Part shown: positions 16,167 through 25,391 of the stretch, one piece after another
How positions within the stretch are numbered: the stretch's first letter is position 1
How the letters are laid out: each line of letters opens with the position of its first letter
Assembly: GCF_035917235.1 (NCBI RefSeq)
Contig: NZ_CP108424.1
Span: 222,738-286,737, forward strand
DNA: 64,000 bases
From: Streptomyces sp. NBC_01294
Lineage (GTDB): Bacteria > Actinomycetota > Actinomycetes > Streptomycetales > Streptomycetaceae
Direction: 5' to 3'
Program-made: the position numbers and the translations under genes
Notes under the pieces: model-generated
The model's database searches: none
Seen by the model: the letters and a program-made list of their open reading frames with translations, nothing else
What the model was told of the DNA's origin: nothing

Positions 16167-18017
16167 TCAGCGGATGACGAAGGAGGAGCGTTCCGACGGC
16201 TCGGCGGCCTGTGTACTGGACGCCTGGGCGATGTAGGTGCCCGCAGGCACGAGGCGGGTGGCCGTGGGACAGGTAGAGCTGCTGGTGTGCTGGTCCCAGG
16301 TAAGTGTCGCCTTGACCAATTCATCATCCTCGAGACGGGCCCAGCGCGGTGTCGGTGACTCAGAGGCGCAGTCGGCGGAGTTCCACACGGTGTCGCCGGC
16401 AGTGTCCTTGATGGTGAGGGCCAGGGCGTGCTGGCCGATGTCGACGCGGCATGAGCCGCTCGCAAAGAAGTGATGCATGAGGATCATCTCGAAGCGGACG
16501 TTGCTGCCGGCATTGACGTCGGCGGTGGGGGCGAAGAAGACAACGCGGACTTCGTCGCTCGGGCAGGCGGGAAGTGCGAGTACTTCGGAAGTGCTGAGGG
16601 GCGCGGCGCTGGTGTCGAGCACGGGGGCCTTGGAGGGTGACGGTGCCGGTGTGGGTGAGGGGCTGGGCTTGGGTGAGGCGGTGGTTGTCGGTCGGTCGTT
16701 CCAGGGCAGGAGGGCGCCGGTGGTCGGGTCCCCCGGCCACCAGTACAGGAAGCCGGCGCAGGCCAGGATCGCGACGGCCAGACCGATGGTGCGCCCGCGT
16801 CGCCCACCAGGACCTGCAGCCGGGGCGTGGGGTGCAGGCGTCGGCTTGCGCCGCGGGGCTGACGCCGTGTTACCGGCGCGGGGTGCCACCGGCACACCGG
16901 CTTCCCTGCCGCTGCGCGTCGGCTCGGCGGCGGAACCTCCCCACGGCCCACGCGGCCGCTGCCCGCCGTACTGGGGGCTCGCGTTGCGCCGGGATGCAGC
17001 CCGGCCTCCTCCCGTCGGCGGAGCGGGCGAGGTGTGCCGGCGTTCACCTCCTGAGGGCTGGGCGGCGTTGCCCATATCACCGGTGGCCGGCGGCGTGGAC
17101 GCCGGCCAGGCGTACGGGGGCCCGCCCGGGTCGGTCTGTGTTGCATCGGCTGCATCACTGCTGACCGTGGGCGAGGGGACCGGTGCGGCGTACTGGGGTT
17201 CACTTGCTCCGGCCTGTGTTGCGTCGTCCCCGTCGGCAGGGTGGGCCGTGCCGGCGGGGCGGGTCTCCTCCATCAGGAGCGCGACCTGGCGGCGCAGGAC
17301 CTGCACTTCCTGGTTCAGGGTCTTCAAGTCGGCACGGGCCGAGGCGAGGTCGGCTTCGAGATCGCGGGTGTACGTCTTGGCGTGCTCGAGCTGGCCCTGC
17401 TGCCGCACCACCAGCTCGGCCAAAGGCGTCCGCCCGGACTTCTCCTCCTGAAGGCGTGCTGTGACGGTTCCCAGGCTCTCCTCCAGCAAGCTGATCTCGT
17501 CCGCGGCGGAGGCCAGCGTGCGGGACAGCTCCTCCACGCGCGCGTTCTCCACGGCCTTCTGCGCGGCCAGCGCATCGGCGAGCTGCTCCCGGCCGCGCAC
17601 CAGCGCGTCCCGCTGATTGCGCAGCTGGTGGTGCTCCTCGCTGAACTGCGCGCGGAGTCGATTCATCTGCCTGCGCAGAGCAGCGATGCGATCGTTGAGG
17701 CGATCGGTCTCGTTCTGGTCCCCCAGCTTCTGTGCGGTCTGCCGTAAGGCGTGGACGCTCTCCACCTGCTCCTTGGTGACCTGTACCCCCAGTGAGGCGA
17801 GGTACTTGACCATGTTGTCGACGAACAGGCGTGGTGCCACGATCTTTGCGTTGAAGTAGCGGGAGACCGTCGCGGCGTCCCGTTTCAGCACCTTCGCCAA
17901 CGTACGCTGCGACGAACCCCGCTCGAGCGCTGGCTCGAACAGCGACTTCAGCGCCTCCCCGTAACGCTCAGCGGCCCTGCGGGCCTCATCCCGACGCGCC
18001 TGCTCGTCCGTCGCCAC
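16167..18017 (-). CDS. HTH-coiled-coil-transmembrane protein A with an outer beta-type domain
   Basis: 616 residues. Layout: helix-turn-helix (about 28-60, SQRTLAKVLKRDAATVSRYF), long coiled coil (about 85-250, ending EVQVLRRQVALLMEE), a low-complexity linker with repeats (DATQAGASEPQYAAP, DATQTDPGGPPYAWP), one membrane helix (IGLAVAILACAGFLYWW), a Pro/Ser spacer, and an outer ~150-residue domain with four cysteines rich in strands. GTG 18017 was chosen after GGGGGA; the frame is open 32 codons upstream. A DNA-binding head tied to the membrane is unusual. Paralogous heads and coiled coils are at 18.7-19.9 and 21.4-22.7 kb. Function unknown. Confidence 0.75.
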   Translation of the reverse strand: MATDEQARRDEARRAAERYGEALKSLFEPALERGSSQRTLAKVLKRDAATVSRYFNAKIVAPRLFVDNMVKYLASLGVQVTKEQVESVHALRQTAQKLGDQNETDRLNDRIAALRRQMNRLRAQFSEEHHQLRNQRDALVRGREQLADALAAQKAVENARVEELSRTLASAADEISLLEESLGTVTARLQEEKSGRTPLAELVVRQQGQLEHAKTYTRDLEADLASARADLKTLNQEVQVLRRQVALLMEETRPAGTAHPADGDDATQAGASEPQYAAPVPSPTVSSDAADATQTDPGGPPYAWPASTPPATGDMGNAAQPSGGERRHTSPAPPTGGGRAASRRNASPQYGGQRPRGPWGGSAAEPTRSGREAGVPVAPRAGNTASAPRRKPTPAPHAPAAGPGGRRGRTIGLAVAILACAGFLYWWPGDPTTGALLPWNDRPTTTASPKPSPSPTPAPSPSKAPVLDTSAAPLSTSEVLALPACPSDEVRVVFFAPTADVNAGSNVRFEMILMHHFFASGSCRVDIGQHALALTIKDTAGDTVWNSADCASESPTPRWARLEDDELVKATLTWDQHTSSSTCPTATRLVPAGTYIAQASSTQAAEPSERSSFVIR

Positions 18018-18124
18018 GCCGTGTCCCCCTTGCAGCCTCTTCCCCCGGATCTCGCATTGTGGCCCACTCCGATATCCGCCGGAGTCGGAATTCGGCATCC
18101 GCTGTCCAGCCATAGACGGCGCCG

Positions 18125-18161
18125 CGTACGTGGCCTTGGCGAACCGCCAAGGCCACGTACG
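18125..18161. terminator. Strong hairpin terminator
   Basis: A perfect 17-bp stem CGTACGTGGCCTTGGCG / its complement, with loop AAC, just after the stop of the small membrane gene at 18176 (minus strand). There is no T-tract, as is common in Streptomyces. Confidence 0.75.
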
Positions 18162-18175
18162 CCGGCAAGTCCCCT

Positions 18176-18460
18176 CTACCCCTCGCCGCCCCGGCGACCG
18201 AGCCGCCGTTCCCTCCTCGCACCACGGAGCTTCGCCCGCGCGTCACGCAGTTCCCGGCGGCGCAGGAGGTAGGCGCGCCGTCCCTCCCACCATGCCAGCC
18301 GATCCGCCGAATCCTGGGGAAACACCGCCTGCACACCGCCCAGCCCCAGACTCAGGGCAAGGCACGCCACGATGACCCACGCGGGAGCGCCCATGAGCGC
18401 CTGCGCCAGCCCGCTTACCCCGCCCAGAATTCCGGGCACGAGGTTCTGCGCGAGAGCCAT
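18176..18460 (-). CDS. Small membrane protein with basic tail
   Basis: 94 residues: two hydrophobic segments (LVPGILGGVSGLAQALMGA; AWVIVACLALSLGLGGVQAV), then an Arg-rich cytosolic tail (RRRELRDARAKLRGARRERR). The ATG at 18460 follows GAAGGGGAAT. It sits alone between hairpin terminators inside the HTH-coiled-coil cluster. The shape recalls small Spd-type proteins of Streptomyces plasmids, but no family match is claimed. Confidence 0.65.
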   Translation of the reverse strand: MALAQNLVPGILGGVSGLAQALMGAPAWVIVACLALSLGLGGVQAVFPQDSADRLAWWEGRRAYLLRRRELRDARAKLRGARRERRLGRRGGEG

Positions 18461-18624
18461 GACGATTCCCCTTCCCGGCCTCCCCCCGCGGGCGGCCGGA
18501 AAGTACGCTTTATGGTGCGTTTTCCTCAATCCAGTGTTGCAGGCGATGCGCAACCATCAATTCCGGCACCGCTTGCTGGGTATCGGAGGTTGCCGGTGGC
18601 CCGGACACCGCGAGGGCATACGCA

Positions 18625-18655
18625 GCCGCCCGTCCTGGAAAACAGGACGGGCGGC
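18625..18655. terminator. Hairpin terminator
   Basis: A perfect 13-bp stem GCCGCCCGTCCTG with loop GAAAA, placed after the stop of the minus-strand gene ending at 18726. Confidence 0.75.
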
Positions 18656-18725
18656 GTAGTGTCGGATCTGGTTGGAATCGAGTGAGTGGAAATGACCGCC
18701 GCCCGTATGCGGTGGCGGAACTTCC

Positions 18726-19909
18726 TCAGCTATTCCGGATCCATGTGGGGCAGATGGATGTGCCGTCATTGCACGGAAGTCTGTCAAATTCTTCCGCCCA
18801 TTGGGTCCCGTCCTCCTTCGCAATTCCAGCCAGGGCCGGATGGAGGGCAATGGAGTATCCGGAGACGGACAGGGCGGTGCACCCGATGAGCAGGGCAACC
18901 GACGGGAGGGCGATGCGGTTCCTGCGAAGGAACCACTTGTAGGTAAGCCAGAGAACCCCGGAGCCGACGACAGCGAACACGAGACCCGCGACCAGCGACG
19001 GACCTGGAAGCATCCCCGCGTTCATCGCCGAGTGAAAGAGGGCTCCGCAGAACCCCACGACCTGGGAGGGGACAACCAGACGCAGGACATGTTGGAGCAC
19101 CCGGTCGGCCACAGTCGGCCGGTCGGGGATCGCTGCCGGCGTGTTGGTCGAGAGGTCCAGCAGGCTTGAGGAGTCGGGGTCGAACGTGGGCCTGGGCCTC
19201 CCCGGGCCGTAGATCCTCGGGTCGAACGGCCGGTAGTTCACCACTGCACCTACCAGGGGCCTGACCTGCGTTGCATCGCCCGCAACGCTTGGTTCGGAAG
19301 CCTCCTCCGAGAGCTGTCGGACCTGTCGGCGCAGGACTTTGACCTCTGCCCGGCGGCTCTCCAGCTCCTCCTCCTGCGCCTTGATGCGCAGGCCCTGCTC
19401 GACGATCAGAGCCTCGGATTCACGGATGTAGTTCGTGGCGTTGTCGAGCTGTCTGCGGAGCCGGGCGGTGGCTTCCTCCGCGCCCGATTCGGCTCGGTCG
19501 GCGCGTTCTGCTTCTGCCTGGCACTCCTCGGTCTTCTGGCGGAGGAGCTCTGCCGTGGATCTCTTCGCGCGCTCGATCTCGGCTTCGTGCTCTTTGAGAC
19601 GGTCCGCCGTCTTGTGCACGGTTCCGCTGGCCCTCTGTGCCGCTTCCCGCAGTTTGGGCAGGTCTACCAGCAGGGACGCCTCGATCATGACGCCCTGGCT
19701 CTTGTAGAACTCGAGGATCTTCGCTACGTCTCCGCCCGTGGGCACATGACCTTTTTCTTTGCCCGAAAACCACCGGGACACGGTGGAGGTTGATCTATCG
19801 ATCCCGGCGGCAAGTGCGGTCTGGGATATCCCACTCGCATCGTAGATCTTGTTGAGCGCCTGCGCGTAGTACTGGACTTCCGGTGGCGCTGGATCCTTTT
19901 TTTAGTCAT
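18726..19909 (-). CDS. HTH-coiled-coil-transmembrane protein B, frame-shifted at an A7 run
   Basis: The main frame (to about 19890) encodes a helix-turn-helix (ALNKIYDASGISQTALAAGI, RSTSTVSRWFSGK), a coiled coil (about 60-185, ending EVKVLRRQVRQLSEE), a linker, and three membrane helices with a short Cys-containing outer tail. No start codon precedes the HTH in this frame. The ATG with a strong ribosome-binding site (GGAGGGG, ATG at 19909) is in another frame and reads MTKK, then meets seven As (19897-19903). One extra A, or a -1 slip on A-AAA-AAG, joins MTKKK to DPAPPEVQYYAQALNKIY. Either programmed frameshifting or slippage, or a disabling or sequencing indel. Confidence 0.65.
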
Positions 19910-20075
19910 GTCCCCTCCGTACGGTGAGCCGGGAGCAAGCAGCATAGCGGCCCGCAATGGAATGGATCGCGGCTGGGTGAATTTCCGGGCAAGCAGCGCG
20001 CTGAGCTGCTTCCTTGCCGATTTTGCAACGGTCAGAGTGGGGAGCTGCAAGGTTGGATCGACTCAGGAGAAAACG

Positions 20076-20504
20076 ATGCTCAGGCATATTCATGCCGCCT
20101 CTTACATGCACACCGGGAGCGTGGAACAGTTCAGTGGACCGAGTCCCTGGACCATTTCGCTGGCTGTGACGTCCGGTGTGCTCGCGGCGCTGGTATTCGG
20201 TGTGCTTCACCGTGCTGACGTACCGCTCCCGCCCGCGCCGGCACCCAGGCCGTTTCAGGACGCCTTCATGCGTGGCGGGCAGGCGTTCTTCGGCGCGACA
20301 GCACTCAGCATGACTACCCTTCTGGCCTCGCCCCACAGCGCTTCTCTGCTCATCGCGCTCGTGGCGGTCGTGTGCGGGGTCGTCTACGGCTGCCTGGCTC
20401 ACGGGGGCGCCACCCTGCGCGAGGCGATCTGGAAGGCGGCGAAGGCGTTCGCTTCCGTCGGCACCGTCTGCCACGCGTTCCTGGCGCTGTACTCCCAGCG
20501 CTGA
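20076..20504 (+). CDS. Small polytopic membrane protein
   Basis: 142 residues with about four hydrophobic helices (WTISLAVTSGVLAALVFGVL; AFFGATALSMTTLLASPHSA; LIALVAVVCGVVYGCLAHGG; a last amphipathic one) separated by a Pro-rich loop. ATG 20076 has AGGAG six bases upstream. Divergent from protein B, convergent with the calcium-motif protein, and inside the HTH-coiled-coil cluster. No family recognised. Confidence 0.7.
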   Translation: MLRHIHAASYMHTGSVEQFSGPSPWTISLAVTSGVLAALVFGVLHRADVPLPPAPAPRPFQDAFMRGGQAFFGATALSMTTLLASPHSASLLIALVAVVCGVVYGCLAHGGATLREAIWKAAKAFASVGTVCHAFLALYSQR

Positions 20505-20539
20505 CCCCACCCCCCGGCTGCCGCCGGGCAGTCGGGGAA

Positions 20540-20571
20540 CAACGGCGGGCCCCAACCCGGGCCCGCCGTTG
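20540..20571. terminator. Bidirectional hairpin terminator
   Basis: A 13-bp stem, CAACGGCGGGCCC with its complement, between the convergent genes ending at 20504 and 20688. Confidence 0.75.
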
Positions 20572-20687
20572 TGCGTCTCTTCAGGGCGGAGGCTTCCGGA
20601 CTGTTGGACGCAGCCGGGCGCGTGCACGGCAACCGGCGCTGCCGGCGTCGGACGCAGTGGGGGTGGCGGGGGTGGGGTCGGTGCTTG

Positions 20688-21290
20688 TCAGCACTCCGCG
20701 GACAGGGGGGTGTTCTTGTCGGGGCACGGATCGTCCACCCAGCCGTCGCCGTCCAGGTCGTCCTTCGGGTCGAGGAGCGAGCCCGGCGCCCCTGTCCCGT
20801 CCACCCACCCGCTGCTGCCGGGCCTGGGCGCATACCCGTCGCCTTTCCCGCCGTCACCGTCCATGGAAGCGGCGGCCATTACGGCCACTACGGCTATCAC
20901 CGCCATCATGGCGACCGCTTTGAGGACCTGCAGCGCCGGGCGTTCGTCTTCCCCGCCCCCGTCCGTCCCCCGACCGGCCTGCCGGCCGGAGGCCGGTGGA
21001 GCGGGGGCGGCTTGAGAGGCCGCGGTCCGGGAGAGCCGGGCCTCCAGGGTTTGGGTGAGCACCGCTCCCGTGGAGAACTCGATGCTGACGGTGACAGCCG
21101 CCCCCCGGTCGCGGTACAGGCCCAGGATCCTGTCCCGTTGTATCTCCGCCTCCCGGATCGCACCGTGTCGCCAGGTCCGATCCGGGTGGCCGGGTACCGC
21201 ACACCGCACGATGATGTCTTCGCTGCCCAAGACTGTGCCCTCCCACGTGGTTCCCCCGAGCCACCAAGTCTTCCTGCCCAGCTTGGTCAT
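20688..21290 (-). CDS. Single-pass membrane protein with outer calcium-type repeat
   Basis: 200 residues. An N-terminal soluble domain of ~95 residues is strand-rich (RKTWWLGGTTWEGTVLGSED, AVTVSIEFSTGAVLTQTLEA), then a Gly-rich linker, a membrane helix (LKAVAMMAVIAVVAVMAAAS) and a short outer tail with DDLDGDGWVDDPCPDKN, which matches thrombospondin-type-3 calcium motifs. ATG 21290 is preferred to an upstream ATG lacking a ribosome-binding site. It lies between two HTH-coiled-coil genes and may belong to the same surface system. Confidence 0.65.
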   Translation of the reverse strand: MTKLGRKTWWLGGTTWEGTVLGSEDIIVRCAVPGHPDRTWRHGAIREAEIQRDRILGLYRDRGAAVTVSIEFSTGAVLTQTLEARLSRTAASQAAPAPPASGRQAGRGTDGGGEDERPALQVLKAVAMMAVIAVVAVMAAASMDGDGGKGDGYAPRPGSSGWVDGTGAPGSLLDPKDDLDGDGWVDDPCPDKNTPLSAEC

Positions 21291-21382
21291 TGGCCACAGA
21301 GAGCCGTACGCGGGCGGGCACATCTACCGCACGCCGCCGACCGGACCGACAGGACCCAGCCGATGACGTCCGACCCCGCGCG

Positions 21383-22690
21383 CTACTTCCGCGCCCCGTC
21401 GGTGAGCTTGCCGAAGACCACAGCGGCCACCCACAGGAGGGCAGCGCACAGGAGCGAAGCGAGAACGGCTGCACCAGCCGGCAGTGCCCGCTCCACACGG
21501 GGGGCGAGCGCCGTGTGTCCCGGCAGAGGCTCCGGGAAGGGCTGCGGGGCCTGCTCATCATCTGCCCGGCGAGCAGAGGAGGCGGGCAGGCTGGCCGGGG
21601 CGGTCACGGGCGGTTCGTCGTCCGCGAGGGCGTCGGGGCCGGCAGGCAGCCCCTCACATCCCTCTGTGGGGACAGCTGCCCCTGCCGCCGCGTAGTGAAG
21701 ATCGGCTGTACCGGTGCCGTAGCCCGTTGCATCGTGGAGGCCAACAGCCGCCCTCTGCGCTTCCCGAAGCCGCAGGACCGTCAGGTCGAGGTGACCTTGG
21801 TCGGGGTAGCGAGGAGAGGCCGAGCGTTCCGGGTACCCGCTCGGGCCGATCTCCGTGTCCTCGAAGTACTGCGGAATCGGTTCCCCCGGATGGACATCCG
21901 GATACCAGGACCCCGGCGAGGCTGCTGGGGCCAGGAGCGTCGTCCCGAGCGGGGCGGCAGGCCCGGCGTACGCCAGCACCGGGGCAGAGCCCGCCGCGGC
22001 GCAGACCCTCGCAGCCGCCACCGGCTCGAGGGCGGAGGCGGACGGAACCGGGATGTACACGTAGTACGGCATGGCCGGATGGGCGGGCTTCTCATCGAGG
22101 AGCCGGCGGTTCTGTTCGCTCAGGACGTCGAGCTCCGTCCGGAGCAGGTCGCCTCGCTTCTTCTGCTCTGCTACGTCCGTCTCCATGTTGCGGATGTAGC
22201 ACTGTGCCTTGAGCAGGCTCTGGCTCTGCTCCGTGATCCGCTTCTGAAGGACCTGGCATGCGCGCTCCGCGCTCTGCGCGCGGGCCGCAGCCCGCTCGTG
22301 CGCGGCGAGCACACCGGGCACCTTTGCCTCAAGGTAGGCGAGCCGATCGGCTGTGCTTGCTGGGGCTCCGCTGTGGAAGAGCGCCCGGCCGCACAGCTCG
22401 TCCAGCTCTCCCCAGAACCCGTCGGGGAACGTGAAGGACCGCGCCTCGAGGAAAGCCCTGATGGCATGCAGCCCTGCCAGCGGGGCGACGCGCTTCCCGC
22501 TCAACCAGCGCGAGAAGACGGACGGCGATATCCCCATGGCCTCAGCCATCGCCACCTGGGTGCCGCCGGCGACCACCGCCCCGGCGGGGGCCGACGCAAT
22601 GTCGGCCCCGCTTCCGAAGTAGCCGTCCGTGGCCTTTCGGAGCGCGGCCGCGTACGCGGCCACGGGCGTCCCCTCGGGTCCGTCCATCAT
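21383..22690 (-). CDS. HTH-coiled-coil-transmembrane protein C
   Basis: 435 residues. A helix-turn-helix at about 40-65 (TQVAMAEAMGISPSVFSRWL), a helical stretch and coiled coil (about 110-210, with ERACQVLQKRITEQSQSLLK), a Tyr/Pro/Ala linker, and a C-terminal membrane helix (GAAVLASLLCAALLWVAAVV) with a very short outer end. The plan equals proteins A and B, but with no outer domain. Start chosen at the first of two ATGs after AGGAG. Membrane-tethered DNA binding is inferred from layout only. Confidence 0.72.
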   Translation of the reverse strand: MMDGPEGTPVAAYAAALRKATDGYFGSGADIASAPAGAVVAGGTQVAMAEAMGISPSVFSRWLSGKRVAPLAGLHAIRAFLEARSFTFPDGFWGELDELCGRALFHSGAPASTADRLAYLEAKVPGVLAAHERAAARAQSAERACQVLQKRITEQSQSLLKAQCYIRNMETDVAEQKKRGDLLRTELDVLSEQNRRLLDEKPAHPAMPYYVYIPVPSASALEPVAAARVCAAAGSAPVLAYAGPAAPLGTTLLAPAASPGSWYPDVHPGEPIPQYFEDTEIGPSGYPERSASPRYPDQGHLDLTVLRLREAQRAAVGLHDATGYGTGTADLHYAAAGAAVPTEGCEGLPAGPDALADDEPPVTAPASLPASSARRADDEQAPQPFPEPLPGHTALAPRVERALPAGAAVLASLLCAALLWVAAVVFGKLTDGARK

Positions 22691-23082
22691 TGCCTCTCCT
22701 ACGGGAGCGCTGTTCCACCAGCGCGATTGCCCGATCTTCATCCAGGCAGCGACTTCTTCGAGAAGCCTCGCTGAGGCGGCCCCACCGGACCCCGGATTTT
22801 CCGGTAGTATCCGCCCCTTTCCTCTGCCGGAGGACACTCCCCGGACGTCGGAACGATGCGCAGGTCCGACTGCGCGCCGCCGCTTCCGCCACGTCGGAGC
22901 TGATCGCTCCAGCCGGCGGGCACGTTCGCACCCCGTCCCGTCCACATCGCTCCTAGCCCGAGCGGGTGACGGGATGGAAGTTGACGATGTACCTCCGTCG
23001 GCTTTCGCCGCCGATCCGAAACGGAGCCGCGTCAGACAGGACATGGGGTTGCCCCTTGTGCGGTGGCCCAGTTCGTGGACCG

Positions 23083-23219
23083 CGCGAAGGCGCGAGGTGT
23101 ACGCGAACGACCAGGGTCAGCCAGCTTCCCAGTGACGGTGATGGCCCGGTCGAACCGGTCGAAGGCGGACCGGGATCCGGCGGAGTGGCTGCCGCCGTCC
23201 GCAGATGCGCCGTGCCGAT
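23083..23219 (+). pseudogene. DUF1524-type HNH nuclease fragment (copy B)
   Basis: Reads RREVYANDQGQPAS, then after a frameshift ARSNRSKADRDPAEWLPPSA and DAPCR, where it is cut. Equivalent to part of copies at 15.4 and 36.0 kb but more diverged. Confidence 0.65.
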
Positions 23220-23839
23220 CAGCACGTCAGAAGTTGATGAGGAGTCGACGGGCGAGGAGTCCGGGTGCGAGCAGGCCCGGCTCGCGGGGGAGCCGGCTCC
23301 GCGCAGCCGCCAGACCGGCAAGCGCCGAATGGCGGGCGGCCGGGTGCTCTCGGAGCTCGCCGACGAGGCGGCCCGGGCCGCCCGTGTCCATGTGGCCGCC
23401 GGAGTGGTCGGACGCGGCGCAGATCGTGACCACGACCGTGCGGTCGTTGCGCGTCTCGGCCGCGGTCGGGGCGGACGGCCGCACGGCTAGCTGTGCCCGA
23501 GGGTTCCCGAACCGCCCGTGCGGCCCCCGGACGCCGCCGCCAGCGGCGCCCCCGGCCTCGTCTGCGGAGCCGGGGCGCAGCCCCCAGCAGTGGTGGATCT
23601 CTACCGCGGGACCGGTGCTGGACTGGCGCTCTGGCGGTGGGATCCGTTGTGCCGACCTGTCCCGCCGTGCGGCCACACGGCCCTCCGGGGTCGGGCAGAC
23701 TGCCACCACGACGGACGACGAGAAGACCGCCCTGCACACGACGGTGGCCTGCCCGGCGACCGGGTCGTAGACCAGGCCGGGGCAACCCAGTCCCGTGCGC
23801 TGCGCCCGGGACGGGGCCGAGAGGAAGGGCACGCAGCTG
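23220..23839. other. Degenerate stretch without clear gene
   Basis: Long frames on both strands are present, but the compositions are Arg/Pro/Gly-rich shadows. A short minus-strand stretch (RTVVVTICAASDHSGGHMDT) reads like protein but has no recognisable context. I regard the stretch as decayed sequence. Confidence 0.3.
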
Positions 23840-23949
23840 GTGGGGGACATCGACGACGCCTTGGACCGCGCGGACCGGGAAGGGTTCACGCGCGAGCCGC
23901 CAAGACGTTGAAGGGGCGGATCAACTTCCTGATGCGGTATGGCGCGTGA
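23840..23949 (+). pseudogene. Terminal-protein gene (tpg) N-terminal fragment
   Basis: GTG at 23840 starts VGDIDDALDRADREGFTREP; after a one-base deletion the frame continues KTLKGRINFLM, then diverges. It matches residues 1-35 of the intact Tpg at 52.4-52.9 kb almost exactly. No tap gene is beside it. Confidence 0.75.
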
Positions 23950-24215
23950 ACGGATGCGGTGGCCCCTCGTCGTGGAACGGGCGCGGCAGATCGTGGACGG
24001 GTACGCGCCGCTCAAGGTCACGCTGCGGCAGGTGATGTACCGGCTCGTCTCCGAGGGCGTGCTGCCGCACACGCCGCCGATGTACCGGCACCTGTCCTCC
24101 CACCTCGCCAAGGCCCGCCGCGAGGGCCGCTTCCCCGACCTGATCGAGACCCTGCGCGAGGTCCACGTCCCGCCGGCCTGGCCGGACGCGGGCGCGTTCC
24201 TGCGCGAGAGCGTTG
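23939..24215 (+). pseudogene. Truncated gene resembling a Toprim/Topo VI-A-like accessory protein
   Basis: An apparent ATG at 23939 opens [40 protein letters not shown] and [20 protein letters not shown], then the sequence runs into unrelated DNA at about 24215. The TLRQ-YRLV...RR-G-FPDLI pattern recalls an actinobacterial family that in full length continues with a Toprim-like part. Only the N-terminal third is left. Assignment is from memory. Confidence 0.45.
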
Positions 24216-24221
24216 CAGGTG

Positions 24222-24547
24222 GCCGGCCTCCAGACCATCGGCACATACGAAGGCCAGGTGCTCGCTCACGAGCGGGGCCCCCACCGCCTCGGCGCAGTGC
24301 GCCAGGTGTGCCAGCCGGTGCGCGTCGGGACGTTGCGCCCCACCGAGGGAGAGGCTCACCCCGTGCGGGACCACCGATGTTCCGCGGGCCCGTATGCCCG
24401 GCAGGGAGACCGGCAGCTGACCGTGGGGCAGGCTCTCCGCGTTGACCTCCACGAAGTCGATGCCGGCAGCTGCTCGACGGTCAGATCAATCTCCGGCCGC
24501 CAGCCGATGCCGAGCCGGGGCGTCACCGGCCGCTCAGTCGCCGCCAC
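24222..24547 (-). pseudogene. DUF692-family gene, truncated and frame-shifted
   Basis: GTG 24547 overlaps the end of the membrane gene and starts VAATERPVTPRLGIGWRPEI; a frameshift near 24470 leads to [34 protein letters not shown] and [18 protein letters not shown], then the gene is cut. DUF692 members are iron enzymes that install modifications on Cys-containing peptides or act in related pathways. This copy lacks its C-terminal two thirds. Confidence 0.7.
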
Positions 24548-25391
24548 AGTCACCGCCTCCTCCGCAGCCACCGGCTTCGCCCCCGCCGCAGGCGGCTCCG
24601 GCCTCGCCGGAACCGCCCCTGTCGGACCTGCCGTGCCCCACCACGGCCGCCTCCAGTTCGGGGTCGGACAGCTGGCCCACGCCCAGCAGAGCCACTCCGG
24701 CCAGTACCGGTTCGGTGCCGGGGAGCGCCGCAGAGGGAGCCCGCCGCAGGGACGCGAGGCGCTCGGCGCCGGCTGTGGTGCACCACAGCCGCCGCTTGGA
24801 GGTCCGGACAAGGAATACGATCACCGCGATGGACAGGAGGACCAGCAGACCTGCTGGGGTGAGCGCCCTGGCGGTGTGGTCCCCTGCCGCCGGGAAGCCG
24901 GACACCACAAGGACCGGGAGCAGGGCGGCCACGATGCGCCTGCGCCGCACGATGCGTGCGAGCACCGTCGGCTCGACGAGCAGTCCGGCCCGCACGAGAG
25001 TGGTACCGATGTCCCGGACCGCGCGGCTGCGCATCACAAGGCGGCAGAGGCGCTCCGCCGTCACGACGCCGCCGCGCCCGAGCGCTCCGACGAACTGCCC
25101 CTCCACCGCGTTGCGCGGTGCTCCCGGGACCCGGGTGACGTTGCCGTCCCGGGATATGTGCAGCCGGCCGTCACGTTGCATGGCGACCAGGACCGTGTGC
25201 GCGACGCGCCGGGGGCCGCCTGCGAGGAAGGCCGCTTCGAACAGCGCGTTGCCGAGGGCCGGGGCGGCTCGTGCGGCGGGCGCGGACGGACGTGGGTGCC
25301 GGGCTCGGCGGCTGGCTACGATGACGTGCGCCATCAATCCCGCGGCAGCAACGTACGTGAGGGCGAAGATCCAAGGTCCCAGGCCGTTCAT
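24534..25391 (-). CDS. TIGR04222-like membrane protein with Gly/Cys-rich tail
   Basis: 285 residues: an N-terminal membrane helix (LGPWIFALTYVAAAGLMAHV), a soluble part with LGNALFEAAFLAGGPRRVAH, two central membrane helices, and a C-terminal (GGGC)-type tail (GGGEAGGCGGGGDCGGD). This matches the TIGR04222 family, which in Streptomyces is commonly coupled to a DUF692 gene, as here. The Cys/Gly tail might be a target of the DUF692 enzyme. ATG 25391 has AAGGGA upstream. The partner gene is broken. Confidence 0.78.
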   Translation of the reverse strand: MNGLGPWIFALTYVAAAGLMAHVIVASRRARHPRPSAPAARAAPALGNALFEAAFLAGGPRRVAHTVLVAMQRDGRLHISRDGNVTRVPGAPRNAVEGQFVGALGRGGVVTAERLCRLVMRSRAVRDIGTTLVRAGLLVEPTVLARIVRRRRIVAALLPVLVVSGFPAAGDHTARALTPAGLLVLLSIAVIVFLVRTSKRRLWCTTAGAERLASLRRAPSAALPGTEPVLAGVALLGVGQLSDPELEAAVVGHGRSDRGGSGEAGAACGGGEAGGCGGGGDCGGD

